From positions 70,275-134,274 of the forward strand of contig CAKTFN010000006.1 of NCBI GenBank assembly GCA_934561055.1: 64,000 bases of DNA, read 5' to 3'. The DNA is from an uncultured Eubacteriales bacterium. GTDB taxonomy: Bacteria; Bacillota; Clostridia; Oscillospirales; Acutalibacteraceae. A model generated the notes under the pieces. That model was not told the DNA's origin, ran no database searches, and saw only the letters and a program-made list of their open reading frames with translations. The position numbers and the translations under genes were made by a program. Within the stretch, counting starts at the first letter, position 1; each line of letters starts with the position of its first letter. Below are positions 50,039 to 57,698 of this stretch, piece after piece.

Positions 50039-50067
50039 ATTATACAATATTATCCTTGTTTCGTCAA
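50039..50067 (-). promoter_or_regulatory. promoter of the two-component operon
   Basis: Minus strand TTGACG (50067-50062), 17-base spacer, perfect TATAAT (50044-50039). Confidence 0.75.
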
Positions 50068-50105
50068 ATAAAAAGATAAAAAAATATTAAAGCATTGAAG
50101 AATAT

Positions 50106-50981
50106 TCAGCCCCGTTTCAAAAGCTTTTCAAAAAAATCCTCCGTGCTTCTTCCCGAAGGCCGGTTATATCTTCCGAGGTCAAAAAGGCTGTCTGCGTTGT
50201 TGCGAGTTATTCGATTGATTCTCTCTTCGCAAAGAAACGACGAACGAAAGCCGAGTTCTTTGACTATACCCAGCGTCTCTTTAGAATAGCTTCCGTAAGG
50301 ATAAGCAACGGCGGTTGCGGAAACTCCGGAAAGCTTTTTCAAAAGGTTTTGCATTCTCGAAAGATCCTCTTTGAGAAAGTTTTCATAATCAACCGGGCTT
50401 TCTCCGCTTTTTCTTGAAAGGCCTTTCCTTCCGGAATTGTTCGTGCTGTGCATATCATAGGTGTGATTCTGAATTTCAAATTCTTCGCTCTCGGAAAGTT
50501 CTCTGATGTCGTCCCAATTGAGATATGCATAGTTAATGTTTCGGTCGGCATTTTCGGCATAGGTTTCCGTGATGCTTCCTACAACGGAAAGCACAGCTTT
50601 CATTTTCCGCTCTTTGAGAAGCGGCCACGCAAGCTCACGAACGCTTTCAAAACCGTCGTCAAAAGTTATCATGATTATTTTTTCCGGAAGGTCTTTTTTC
50701 CCGTCAACATATTCGATAAGGTCACCGACAGTCACGGTTGTGTAGCCATTGTCTTTGATATAATCGAGGTCATGTTCAAGCTCGTCTTTCAGTATCACAT
50801 ATTTTCCTGCACGCTTTTTGTTTTCCGTGACATGATGATACATAATCACCGGCAAGTCCTTTCCTTCCGCTCCGGAAACCGGCGTAATCTTTTTTTCGGC
50901 CTTGAGCGCAAAAAAGAACGAAACGCAGAGTACTGTGACAATCGCCGCAAAAACATGAATTTTTCTTATGTGAATTATCAT
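50106..50981 (-). CDS. membrane-anchored polysaccharide deacetylase (NodB domain)
   Basis: A 291-residue protein with one N-terminal span (about 7-26) and an extracellular NodB domain. Motif 1 is ITFDDGFES (catalytic and metal Asp, about 105-113), the metal histidines are in QNHTYDMH (about 174-181), and AYPYGSYSKETL is the third motif. It resembles PdaA/IcaB-type enzymes that remove acetyl groups from peptidoglycan or surface glycans; the exact substrate is unknown. The ATG at 50981 has GGAG eight bases upstream. It lies between the two-component operon and the divergent dpaAB operon. Confidence 0.9.
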   Translation of the reverse strand: MIIHIRKIHVFAAIVTVLCVSFFFALKAEKKITPVSGAEGKDLPVIMYHHVTENKKRAGKYVILKDELEHDLDYIKDNGYTTVTVGDLIEYVDGKKDLPEKIIMITFDDGFESVRELAWPLLKERKMKAVLSVVGSITETYAENADRNINYAYLNWDDIRELSESEEFEIQNHTYDMHSTNNSGRKGLSRKSGESPVDYENFLKEDLSRMQNLLKKLSGVSATAVAYPYGSYSKETLGIVKELGFRSSFLCEERINRITRNNADSLFDLGRYNRPSGRSTEDFFEKLLKRG

Positions 50982-51028
50982 ATTTTCATCTCCTTCATCT
51001 GATTTATATGCATCGCAAAAAGGAATTA

Positions 51029-51055
51029 ACAATAAGTTTTAAAGGGCATAGGATA
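51029..51055 (+). promoter_or_regulatory. sigma-K-like promoter of dpaAB
   Basis: ACA (51029-51031) and, 15 bases on, CATAGGATA (51047-51055), which fits the sigma-K -10 pattern CATAnnnTA. There is no sigma-A-like pair here. In Bacillus subtilis the dipicolinate synthase operon is transcribed by sigma-K in the mother cell. Confidence 0.65.
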
Positions 51056-51090
51056 ATATTGAAAACGCCCTTTGCGAAAGGAGATTTTTC

Positions 51091-51939
51091 ATGAAAAAAA
51101 TTCTTATCCTCGGAGGAGACAGACGTCAAAAGGAACTTTTTTCTCTTTTGACAAGTCGTGAACTTGACTGCACGGCCGTTTTTGAAGGTGAGCTTTTGAA
51201 TACGTCCGACTTCATTCGTGGGTTCGATGTGATAATTCTCCCTGTTCCGTTTTCAAAAGACGGGAAAAATCTTTTCAGCGAAAACGCCGTGCTTAAAATC
51301 AGCCTTTCGGATATTATTTCCGGGCTTGAACCCGGAAAACACGTCATCGGCGGAAGCTTTTCGGAAAGCTTTTTATCCCTTGCAAAAGAGAACGGCGCAA
51401 AAACTTTTGACCTTCTCGGTGAAAGAGACTTTGCGCTTTTCAACGCATATCTTACGGCACAGGGTGCGGTTCGTCTGCTTCTTGAAAACACCGAAGATTA
51501 TGTTGTTTCAAAGCGTGCACTCGTGACCGGCTTCGGAAAAGTCGGAAAAGCGACGGCTCATTTTCTTTCGTCGCTCGGTCTTGACGTTTACATTTTTGCA
51601 AGGCGAAGCGAGACAAGAACTCACGCACGTGCCCTCGGCTATAAAACAATCAGCGAGACCGAACTTTCGCAAAGCGTTCATCTTTTTGACTTCATTTTCA
51701 ACACCGTTCCAAAAAGGCTGTTTGAAAAAGAAGACGTTCTTCATATGAAAAATCGAGCGGTATATTTTGAACTTGCAAGCGCTCCCTTCGGTGCGGACGA
51801 AGCAGATTTTGAAAAAGCCAAAGCCACCTTTGTTTTCTGCGGAGGGCTTCCGGGAAGATTTTGCTCTTTTGCCGCGGCGAAGGAAATCGAAAAAAGAATT
51901 GACCGATATTTTGAAAAGCCGGGTGATACTCTTGACTGA
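51091..51939 (+). CDS. dpaA: dipicolinate synthase subunit A
   Basis: A 282-residue oxidoreductase-like subunit. The N-terminal domain starts ILILGGDRRQKEL; the Rossmann domain has ALVTGFGKVGKATAHFLSSLGLDVYIFAR (about residues 148-176). Then come LFDFIFNTVPKRLF and the C-terminal FCGGLPGRFCSFAAAKE. With DpaB it converts dihydrodipicolinate to dipicolinic acid, the calcium chelator of the spore core. The ribosome site is GAAAGGAG. It overlaps dpaB by 17 bases and is probably expressed in the mother cell. Confidence 0.94.
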   Translation: MKKILILGGDRRQKELFSLLTSRELDCTAVFEGELLNTSDFIRGFDVIILPVPFSKDGKNLFSENAVLKISLSDIISGLEPGKHVIGGSFSESFLSLAKENGAKTFDLLGERDFALFNAYLTAQGAVRLLLENTEDYVVSKRALVTGFGKVGKATAHFLSSLGLDVYIFARRSETRTHARALGYKTISETELSQSVHLFDFIFNTVPKRLFEKEDVLHMKNRAVYFELASAPFGADEADFEKAKATFVFCGGLPGRFCSFAAAKEIEKRIDRYFEKPGDTLD

Positions 51940-52504
51940 ACCTACCTTCGGATATGCTTTTACAGGCTCTTTTTGCACGTTTGAAAAATCTATTTCCGTC
52001 CTTGAAGAGCTTTCAAAGAAAAAAATCAATATTATCCCTATCATGTCCTTCAACGCATCCTCACTTGACACTCGCTTCGGAAAGGCAAAAGACTTTTGCG
52101 GGCGAATCGAAAAAATTACGGGAAATAAAATCATTTCGACGATTGAAGCTGCCGAGCCTATCGGTCCGAAAAAGCTCCTTGATCTTCTGATTGTTTCTCC
52201 CTGCACCGGAAATACGCTTTCAAAGCTTTCAAATTCAATCGCAGATACTCCGGTTACCCTCGCCGCAAAGTCGCATCTGCGAAACGGCCGTCCGATACTG
52301 CTCGGCGTTTCGTCAAACGATTCTCTCGCCGCCTGCGCCCGAAACATCGGTCAACTCATTTCAAGAAAGCACATTTTTTTCATTCCGATGCGGCAGGATG
52401 ATCCGAACGGAAAACCTTTTTCAATCGTTTGCGAATTTGAAAAAACCTATGAAGCTGCGCTTGCCGCTCTCAAGGAAGAACAGCTTCAACCGATTTTTGT
52501 CTGA
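51923..52504 (+). CDS. dpaB: dipicolinate synthase subunit B
   Basis: A 193-residue flavoprotein-like subunit (HFCD family fold). It has GYAFTGSFCTFEKSISVLEEL near the start, IVSPCTGNTLSKLSNSIADTPVTLAAKSHLR (about 92-122) and LLGVSSNDSLAACARNIGQLI, all typical of SpoVFB/DpaB. The start is not certain: GTG at 51923 gives the normal N-terminus and translational coupling with dpaA, while TTG at 51911 is possible. It forms the active enzyme with DpaA. Confidence 0.92.
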   Translation: MILLTEPTFGYAFTGSFCTFEKSISVLEELSKKKINIIPIMSFNASSLDTRFGKAKDFCGRIEKITGNKIISTIEAAEPIGPKKLLDLLIVSPCTGNTLSKLSNSIADTPVTLAAKSHLRNGRPILLGVSSNDSLAACARNIGQLISRKHIFFIPMRQDDPNGKPFSIVCEFEKTYEAALAALKEEQLQPIFV

Positions 52505-52527
52505 TTCTCAAAAAGAGCGCAAAAAAA

Positions 52528-52553
52528 ACAGCGTTGCCTTTTGGCAACGCTGT
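52528..52553. terminator. bidirectional terminator
   Basis: CAGCGTTGCC and GGCAACGCTG form a ten-base perfect stem with a four-base loop, A8 on the left and AATGCTTTT on the right. It ends dpaAB (plus) and the secreted-protein gene (minus). Confidence 0.87.
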
Positions 52554-52571
52554 AATGCTTTTCAGTTGAAA

Positions 52572-53213
52572 TTAACCAAAGATGCTCTGGAAGAGCTTTT
52601 CAACCATTGCGATACCGGCCTCAACGTCTCCGGTAAGAAGTCCGTAGATTGTTCCGAAAACCCTTGCAAGGATTCCGACAACCTTTGTAATAGTCGGTTC
52701 TTCAACCTTTGCCGGGCTGAAAGCAGCCATGAGCTGAATTTCGGTTCCGCCTGTGCCTGCGGGAATGTTGAATACGGAGTTTGCGGCAAATGTCTGGCCG
52801 ATAAGTTCCTTATTCTGGCAACGGGTGCAACGCCAACCGTCAAACTGATATGTATCAGCACCCGGAGTAACTGCCGGAAGAATTACGAAGCCTTCGCCTG
52901 CAACCTGAAGAGTTGAGTTGGTCGGAACAATTGAGTATGAACCGGAAATGTCCTTACCGTTAACGGTCTTGAATGTTGCAAGAGTTTCGTCATAAACAAC
53001 ATAGTCGCCCTTAAGAGTTCCGCTGTTGAGAAGAAGAGTAACGACAGCCTGATCATCATTGCAGACTCCGTTCTTCCACCAATCGTGGTACGGTGTAACG
53101 GGAGTTACGGTGGGAGCGGTTGTGTCTGTGTCAGTATCAGCAGCAAAGGAACCAACTGAAACTGCTGCGAACATCATAAGAATTGCCAAAAATACAGATA
53201 ATACTTTTTTCAT
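52572..53213 (-). CDS. small secreted protein with a C-terminal amphipathic helix
   Basis: A 213-residue protein with a signal peptide (about 1-24, cleavage near SFA-ADT). A Thr/Pro-rich linker and a beta-rich domain follow (LLNSGTLKGDYVVYDETLATF, GDGWRC-like DGWRCTRCQNKE). The C-terminal part (about 170-213; ILARVFGTIYGLLTGDVEAGIAMVEKLFQSIFG) is strongly amphipathic or hydrophobic. No known family was recognised. A similar hydrophobic tail ends the 259-residue secreted protein at 57699. It has its own good promoter and terminator. Confidence 0.7.
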   Translation of the reverse strand: MKKVLSVFLAILMMFAAVSVGSFAADTDTDTTAPTVTPVTPYHDWWKNGVCNDDQAVVTLLLNSGTLKGDYVVYDETLATFKTVNGKDISGSYSIVPTNSTLQVAGEGFVILPAVTPGADTYQFDGWRCTRCQNKELIGQTFAANSVFNIPAGTGGTEIQLMAAFSPAKVEEPTITKVVGILARVFGTIYGLLTGDVEAGIAMVEKLFQSIFG

Positions 53214-53252
53214 GTGGATTTCCTCCTTATAATATTTGATTATCTTGCCTAA

Positions 53253-53281
53253 ATTATATCATCAGTTATGACAAATTTCAA
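53253..53281 (-). promoter_or_regulatory. promoter of the small secreted protein gene
   Basis: Minus strand TTGAAA (53281-53276), 17-base spacer ending TGATGA, perfect TATAAT (53258-53253). Confidence 0.75.
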
Positions 53282-53574
53282 GTGATTTTTGAAATCTTTA
53301 TTGATTTTTTATTAACTTTTCATTTTTTTGATAAATCGTAAACACTATTGAAAAAAGTGTTTAATTTCGTCCCCCGTACCGACAAAAATCGACAATAATC
53401 GTAAAAAGCAGCTCGCAAATTAACATCTATAAAGAAATTTATTTTTTTAACCGTCGCTTTGAAAATTCCTTTTTATATAAAAATCCAAAATTTTACAACT
53501 TTCCGTCAGCTCCGAATTCAGCAAAAATCCGTCCGGTTAAAGAGCGAACCAAAAGCAGTACCCCAAAAAGCACA
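53282..53574. other. AT-rich intergenic region without a recognisable gene
   Basis: About 290 bases between the secreted-protein promoter and the rplL terminator. No open frame with a ribosome site, no tRNA and no convincing RNA structure were seen. In many Firmicutes rpoB would start here on the rplL strand; it does not. Confidence 0.55.
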
Positions 53575-53605
53575 AAAAACCGCCGACGAAAAAGTCAGCG
53601 GTTTT
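53575..53605 (-). terminator. terminator after rplL
   Basis: AAAACCGCTGAC and GTCGGCGGTTTT (one mismatch) pair around a short T-rich loop on the minus strand and end in a T-tract. This closes the ribosomal protein operon. Confidence 0.8.
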
Positions 53606-53624
53606 AATAATTACTGAAAGATAA

Positions 53625-53996
53625 TTATTTAAGGGTAGCCTTTGCGCCGGCTTCTTCGAGCTTAGCCTTTGCAGCTTCAGCGTCGTCCTTGCCCATAGCT
53701 TCCTTAATTACCTTCGGAGCGCCGTCAACGGCTTCCTTAGCTTCCTTAAGACCAAGACCGGTGAGTTCACGAACAGCCTTGATAACAGCAATCTTGTTTG
53801 CGCCGACTTCGGTAAGTTCAAGGTCAAACTCGGTCTTTTCTTCAGCAGCGGCAGCAGCTTCAACCGGACCTGCAGCAACAACGGCAGCAGCAGCTGAAAC
53901 GCCGAATTCGTCTTCAACAGCGTGAACGAGCTCTGAGAGTTCAAGAACAGTCAAAGTCTTCAAAGTATCAATAATAGCAGTAATTTTTTCTGACAT
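53625..53996 (-). CDS. rplL: ribosomal protein bL12 (L7/L12)
   Basis: A 123-residue stalk protein. The N-terminal dimerisation helix (IIDTLKTLTVLELSELVHAVEDEF) leads to an Ala-rich hinge and the C-terminal domain EKTEFDLELTEVGANKIAVIKAVRELTGLGLKEAKEAVDGAPKVIKE (region about 55-100). It recruits translation factors on the 50S stalk. It is the last gene of the cluster and is followed by a terminator. Confidence 0.97.
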   Translation of the reverse strand: MSEKITAIIDTLKTLTVLELSELVHAVEDEFGVSAAAAVVAAGPVEAAAAAEEKTEFDLELTEVGANKIAVIKAVRELTGLGLKEAKEAVDGAPKVIKEAMGKDDAEAAKAKLEEAGAKATLK

Positions 53997-54038
53997 GGTA
54001 ATTATACCTCCAATTTGTTAATGTTAAGAAAAATCGTC

Positions 54039-54578
54039 TCACGCTTCTGCGGGAGCTTCGGCAGCTTCCTCAGCGGGAGCAGCTTCGCCGTCCTTGTCAA
54101 CAATAGCCTGAACAGCACGGGCGAAAGCGGAGATCGGAGCCTGGAAGGCACCGAGTACCTGAGCAAGAAGAACTTCGCGTGACGGAAGTTTTGCAAGTCC
54201 GGTAATTTTTGCAACGTCGATAACTTCTTTGTCAATGAAGCCGTTTTTGACTTCAAAGCCGTTGTGTGTGTCTGCAAACTTGCAAAGGATGCGAGCAGCA
54301 GCAACGTAATCATCTGCACTTGTAGCGATAGCAGTTGTTCCTTCAAGAACAGACTCAAGACCATTGAGTTCGGTCTCACCGATTGCAAGGCGAAGAAGGG
54401 TGTTTTTAACAACCGTGTATTCAACGCCTGCCTCACGAAGCTCCTTACGAAGAGCGGTGTCGTCGGTAACGGTAACGCCCTTGTAATCAACGATTACGCC
54501 GGCACACGCTGCGTTAAGACGAGCGGCAAGATTTTCAACGATCTGCTTTTTCTGTTCCAAAACTTTTGCGCTTGGCAA
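54039..54578 (-). CDS. rplJ: ribosomal protein uL10
   Basis: A 179-residue protein with the L10 N-terminus (KKQIVENLAARLNAACAGVIVDYKGVTV) and RKELREAGVEYTVVKNTLLRLA. A C-terminal helix that binds L12 dimers is followed by an Ala/Glu-rich tail. It lies 42 bases upstream of rplL, behind the L10 leader RNA and its own promoter. It has an AGGAGGTGAATTC ribosome site. Confidence 0.97.
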   Translation of the reverse strand: MPSAKVLEQKKQIVENLAARLNAACAGVIVDYKGVTVTDDTALRKELREAGVEYTVVKNTLLRLAIGETELNGLESVLEGTTAIATSADDYVAAARILCKFADTHNGFEVKNGFIDKEVIDVAKITGLAKLPSREVLLAQVLGAFQAPISAFARAVQAIVDKDGEAAPAEEAAEAPAEA

Positions 54579-54635
54579 GATGAATTCACCTCCTGAAAAA
54601 ATTTGGTTTTCAGCCGTACCCTATTAAGGTGATAA

Positions 54636-54782
54636 TATAAAAAGCGCCTTTTCATCGAAAAGCCGAGAAAAGGCGCAACATAAAAATCAAATAAAATTGA
54701 AATTATGCTGAAATTATCCTCGGCAGGCGGCAACCGATGTTGCCTTTAAGAAATCACCTGCTGTCTTAGGGGCGACAGCCTA
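54636..54782 (-). ncRNA. L10 leader RNA with attenuator
   Basis: The minus-strand transcript starts near GGCTGTCGCCCCTAAGACAG and contains the conserved AGCAGGTG...CCTGCCGAGG elements of the L10(L12)4-binding leader (54719-54781). It is followed by a terminator stem (GCGCCTTTTC/GAAAAGGCGC at 54644-54676) with TTTTTATATT. Excess L10-L12 complex would bind the kink-turn region and lower rplJL expression. Confidence 0.85.
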
Positions 54783-54785
54783 AAT

Positions 54786-54814
54786 ATTATACCGCACAAA
54801 TTGCTTTGTGTCAA
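54786..54814 (-). promoter_or_regulatory. promoter of rplJ-rplL
   Basis: Minus strand perfect TTGACA (54814-54809), 17-base spacer, perfect TATAAT (54791-54786), directly before the L10 leader. Confidence 0.85.
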
Positions 54815-54863
54815 GTATTATTTTTATAATCTTCAAAAATGAAGATTACTTTTCAAGGCTTAA

Positions 54864-55574
54864 TCAGCCCTGAGCGGCAGCGGAGCCAACCTTGTTCGGG
54901 TTGATGCGGATGCCGGGGCCCATTGTTGCGGTAACAACGCATGAGCGGATATACTGTCCCTTTGCCGAAGCGGGCTTTGCCTTAATGATTGCGTCAAGGA
55001 GAGTTGTGAAGTTTTCTTCAAGCTTTTCCTTTCCGAAGGAAGCCTTTCCGATCGGGCAGTGAATGATGTTTGTTTTGTCAAGACGATATTCGATCTTACC
55101 GGCCTTGGCTTCGGTAACGGCCTGAGCAACGTTCGGAGTAACGGTACCTGCCTTGGGAGAAGGCATGAGTCCGCGCGGTCCGAGGATTTTACCGAGACGG
55201 CCGACGAGTCCCATCATGTTGGGAGCTGCGATCGCAACGTCAAAGTCCATCCAGCCTTCGCCCTGAATCTTTGCAACAAGGTCTTCTGCGCCGACAACTT
55301 CTGCGCCTGCAGCCTCAGCTGCCTTTGCGTCGTCACCCTTTGCGAAAACGGCAACACGAACCTGTTTACCGGTTCCGTTCGGAAGGACAACAGCGCCGCG
55401 AACCTGCTGGTCGGCGTGACGTGAGTCAACACCGAGGCGGATATGAGCTTCGATTGTTTCGTCAAATTTTGCGGTTGCGGTCTTTACTGTGAGTTCGAGA
55501 GCTTCCGCAGGATCATAAAGTGATGCTCTGTCAAAAAGCTTTGCGCTTTCGACATACTTTTTTCCATGTTTCAT
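54864..55574 (-). CDS. rplA: ribosomal protein uL1
   Basis: A 236-residue protein with family motifs KKYVESAKLFDRASLYDPAEAL, GTGKQVRVAVFAKG, MGLVGRLGKILGPRGLMPSPKAGTVT (region about 122-147) and GKASFGKEKLEENF. It forms the L1 stalk of the 50S subunit. It follows rplK by 55 bases. It has an AGGAGGATGAA ribosome site. Confidence 0.97.
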   Translation of the reverse strand: MKHGKKYVESAKLFDRASLYDPAEALELTVKTATAKFDETIEAHIRLGVDSRHADQQVRGAVVLPNGTGKQVRVAVFAKGDDAKAAEAAGAEVVGAEDLVAKIQGEGWMDFDVAIAAPNMMGLVGRLGKILGPRGLMPSPKAGTVTPNVAQAVTEAKAGKIEYRLDKTNIIHCPIGKASFGKEKLEENFTTLLDAIIKAKPASAKGQYIRSCVVTATMGPGIRINPNKVGSAAAQG

Positions 55575-55629
55575 AATTTCATCCTCCTATAGAGTGGTTA
55601 ATCGGATTTTTCCTCCCACCCGGAAGCAT

Positions 55630-56055
55630 TTAGTCAGCGACTACAATGCCCATGCTGCGAGCTGTTCCGGCTATCATACTCATAGCGGATTCAATGCTTG
55701 CGGCGTTCAAGTCGGGCATCTTCTGCTCTGCGATCTTTCTAACCTGCTCACCGGTAATTGTTGCGACCTTAGTTCTGTTCGGAACGCCTGAACCGCTTTC
55801 GATTCCGCAAGCCTTTTTGATAAGGACTGCTGCCGGCGGAGTTTTTGTTACGAATGAGAATGTGTGGTCAGCATAAACTGTGATGACAACCGGAATGATG
55901 AGACCGATGTCATTCTTAGTACGCTCGTTGAATTCCTTTGTGAAAGCCATGATGTTAACACCGTGCTGACCGAGTGCCGGTCCAACGGGCGGTGCCGGAG
56001 TAGCCTTACCTGCGGGAATCTGGAGCTTAATTAAGCCTACAACCTTTTGAGCCAT
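55630..56055 (-). CDS. rplK: ribosomal protein uL11
   Basis: A 141-residue protein with the standard N-terminus MAQKVVGLIKLQIPAGKATPAPPVGPALG (region 1-29). It also has the GVNIMAFTKEFN and PDLNAASIESAMSMIAGTARSMGI segments. ATG 56055 follows GGAGGTGC, so the longer frame is rejected. It forms the GTPase-associated centre with the 23S rRNA. Confidence 0.97.
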   Translation of the reverse strand: MAQKVVGLIKLQIPAGKATPAPPVGPALGQHGVNIMAFTKEFNERTKNDIGLIIPVVITVYADHTFSFVTKTPPAAVLIKKACGIESGSGVPNRTKVATITGEQVRKIAEQKMPDLNAASIESAMSMIAGTARSMGIVVAD

Positions 56056-56118
56056 TTTTTGCACCTCCAAATATATGTGGTTGATGGCGACTTGCATAAA
56101 TTTTGCAAAGTCTCCCAC

Positions 56119-56137
56119 AGGGAACGAAACGTTCCCT
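56119..56137 (-). other. hairpin upstream of rplK
   Basis: AGGGAACG and CGTTCCCT form an eight-base perfect stem with a three-base loop in the nusG-rplK gap. There is no T-tract, so it is not a terminator. It could be part of a regulatory leader or an RNA-processing site (inference). Confidence 0.4.
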
Positions 56138-56212
56138 CGTACTTCGGAACATTTTTCTGTGTTTCAAAGTACTGTCATAATAAACGGCAAAAGCCGAAAA
56201 TTATCACATTTT

Positions 56213-56782
56213 TTAATCGAACGCAACCTCAATCTGGTCGAGTTCAAGCTCAACGGGGGTTTCCCTGCCGAGCATTGAGATCATAACAACAACAACCTGC
56301 TTCGTCAGGTCAATACTGTCAACAACGCCGCTGTAGCCGTCAAACGGTCCGCTGAGGATATTGACAAGATCACCGACCTTGTAATTAACCTCAATTGACT
56401 TTTGCTCAATTCCGAGCTTGGCAACTTCTTCGTCTGAAAGAGGAACAGGTTTGCTTCCCGGTCCGACGAATCCCGTGACGCCGCGTGTGTTTCGGATAAC
56501 GTACCACGCCTCGTCCGTCATTGTGAGTTCTTCGTCCTCAAACTCGCTGCGTTTTCTGTAAGAACAGGCAACCTTGACCATAACATAGCCGGGGAAGAGC
56601 TTTCGCTCAACCTCTTTTTTGCTGTCGTCTTTAATCTCTGTAACAGTCTCCGTGGGTATTCTGACCTCGAAGATCTGGTCTTGCATCTTGCGGTTTTCAA
56701 CAACCGTTTCGATGTTTGAGGCTACTTTGTTTTCGTAGCCCGAATAGGTGTGTACAACAAACCATCTGGCGTTATCAGCCAT
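56213..56782 (-). CDS. nusG: transcription termination/antitermination protein NusG
   Basis: A 189-residue protein with the NGN domain (WFVVHTYSGYENKVASNIE at the start, RKLFPGYVMVKV, WYVIRNTRGVTGFVG) and a C-terminal KOW domain (VGDLVNILSGPFDGYSGVVDSID, about 131-153). It binds RNA polymerase. It has a GGAGGTGTAACG site and lies 39 bases after secE. Confidence 0.96.
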   Translation of the reverse strand: MADNARWFVVHTYSGYENKVASNIETVVENRKMQDQIFEVRIPTETVTEIKDDSKKEVERKLFPGYVMVKVACSYRKRSEFEDEELTMTDEAWYVIRNTRGVTGFVGPGSKPVPLSDEEVAKLGIEQKSIEVNYKVGDLVNILSGPFDGYSGVVDSIDLTKQVVVVMISMLGRETPVELELDQIEVAFD

Positions 56783-56821
56783 CGTTACACCTCCGGAAGA
56801 ACTAAATTACTCTGTTGCCTT

Positions 56822-57355
56822 TTATTCGGCCTTTTCCGACGTTGATTCGGCGGTGCTTTCCTTTGAAGCGGCTTCGGTTGACGAAGTTTCTTCCTTTGAA
56901 GAAGCCTTTGTCGTTGAAGCGTCTTCTTTTGAAGCGTTTTCACCGGTTGTGCTTTCGTCGTCGCTGTGATCATGATCGTGATCGTGATCGTCGGCTGCGG
57001 CGGAAGTTGTGGTACTGTCGGAATTTGCAAGAGACTTGAGACCGGTTACGCCGGCTCCGAGACCCTGATCGATGCCAAAGATGATGATGGCAGCAACCGC
57101 AACAACAAGAATAACGACGCCTGTGCTTTTGAGCACGGTCTTCGCATCGGGCCAAACGATTTTCTTTGTTTCGCCCTTGAAGTTCTTGGAGAAGTCTTTA
57201 ATGCCCTTGCCTGCACGGGCAAAGAAGTTAGGCTTGTCTGATTTTTTGCTTTCGCCCTTGGCAGCCTTGGCAACCTTTGCAGCAGCCTTGCTTTCATCGG
57301 TTGCGGCCTTTTCAACCTTAGAGCCCTGAGCAGCTTTTTTTTCTTTGTCAGCCAT
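56822..57355 (-). CDS. secE: preprotein translocase subunit SecE with a long acidic/His tail
   Basis: A 177-residue protein, far longer than the usual 60-75 residues. The SecE core is at about 43-97 (FFARAGKGIKDFSKNF, KKIVWPDAKTVLKSTGVVILVV). Upstream is a Lys/Ala-rich segment. After the single span comes a tail of about 75 residues containing DDHDHDHDHSDDE (about 122-134) and then Ser/Thr/Glu/Lys repeats. By SecE topology the tail lies outside the membrane. The position between rpmG and nusG confirms identity. The tail might bind divalent metals or be a disordered spacer; neither is known. Confidence 0.92.
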   Translation of the reverse strand: MADKEKKAAQGSKVEKAATDESKAAAKVAKAAKGESKKSDKPNFFARAGKGIKDFSKNFKGETKKIVWPDAKTVLKSTGVVILVVAVAAIIIFGIDQGLGAGVTGLKSLANSDSTTTSAAADDHDHDHDHSDDESTTGENASKEDASTTKASSKEETSSTEAASKESTAESTSEKAE

Positions 57356-57374
57356 TAACTTTTCCTCCCCGTGA

Positions 57375-57524
57375 TTATTTGGTTTCTTTGTGGAGAGTGT
57401 GCTTCTTGCAGAATCTGCAGTACTTGTTCATCTCCAACCTGTCAGGATTGTTCTTTTTGTTTTTCATTGTGTTGTAATTACGCTGTTTGCACTCTGTGCA
57501 GGATAAAGTAACCTTTACTCTCAT
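57375..57524 (-). CDS. rpmG: ribosomal protein bL33
   Basis: A 49-residue protein starting MRVKVTLSCTECKQRNYNT. Zinc-binding Cys pairs are at 9/12 and 36/39, so this is the zinc-containing (C+) form. It ends KKHTLHKETK. GGAGGTGCCGTTC precedes the ATG at 57524. It is the first gene of the rpmG-secE-nusG-rplKA transcript; no tRNA-Trp is present here. Confidence 0.95.
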   Translation of the reverse strand: MRVKVTLSCTECKQRNYNTMKNKKNNPDRLEMNKYCRFCKKHTLHKETK

Positions 57525-57647
57525 GAACGGCACCTCCATTATCGGATTATTTCGGCTTTTCGGACGGGAAAAACAAACCTCCGAAAGCCATAAGGCCTCC
57601 CTCTGAATTCAGACACAAAAATAAAGCCCTCTTTCAGAGGTATTAAG

Positions 57648-57676
57648 AGTTTATCACAATTTAATACCTTCGTCAA
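57648..57676 (-). promoter_or_regulatory. promoter of rpmG-secE-nusG-rplK-rplA
   Basis: Minus strand TTGACG (57676-57671), 17-base spacer, TAAACT (57653-57648). The leader of about 115 bases contains a CCTC/GAGG hairpin followed by a T-rich run. Confidence 0.7.
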
Positions 57677-57698
57677 GAGGGTTTTGAAATTTTTTCTG

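Noticed and set aside
51508..52347. Long minus-strand frame of 279 codons opposite dpaA/dpaB
   Set aside because: Antisense shadow of two clearly recognisable genes, with no ribosome site or promoter.
54828..54847. Terminator after rplA
   Set aside because: AATCTTC/GAAGATT form a stem, but no T-tract follows on the minus strand, so it was not called.
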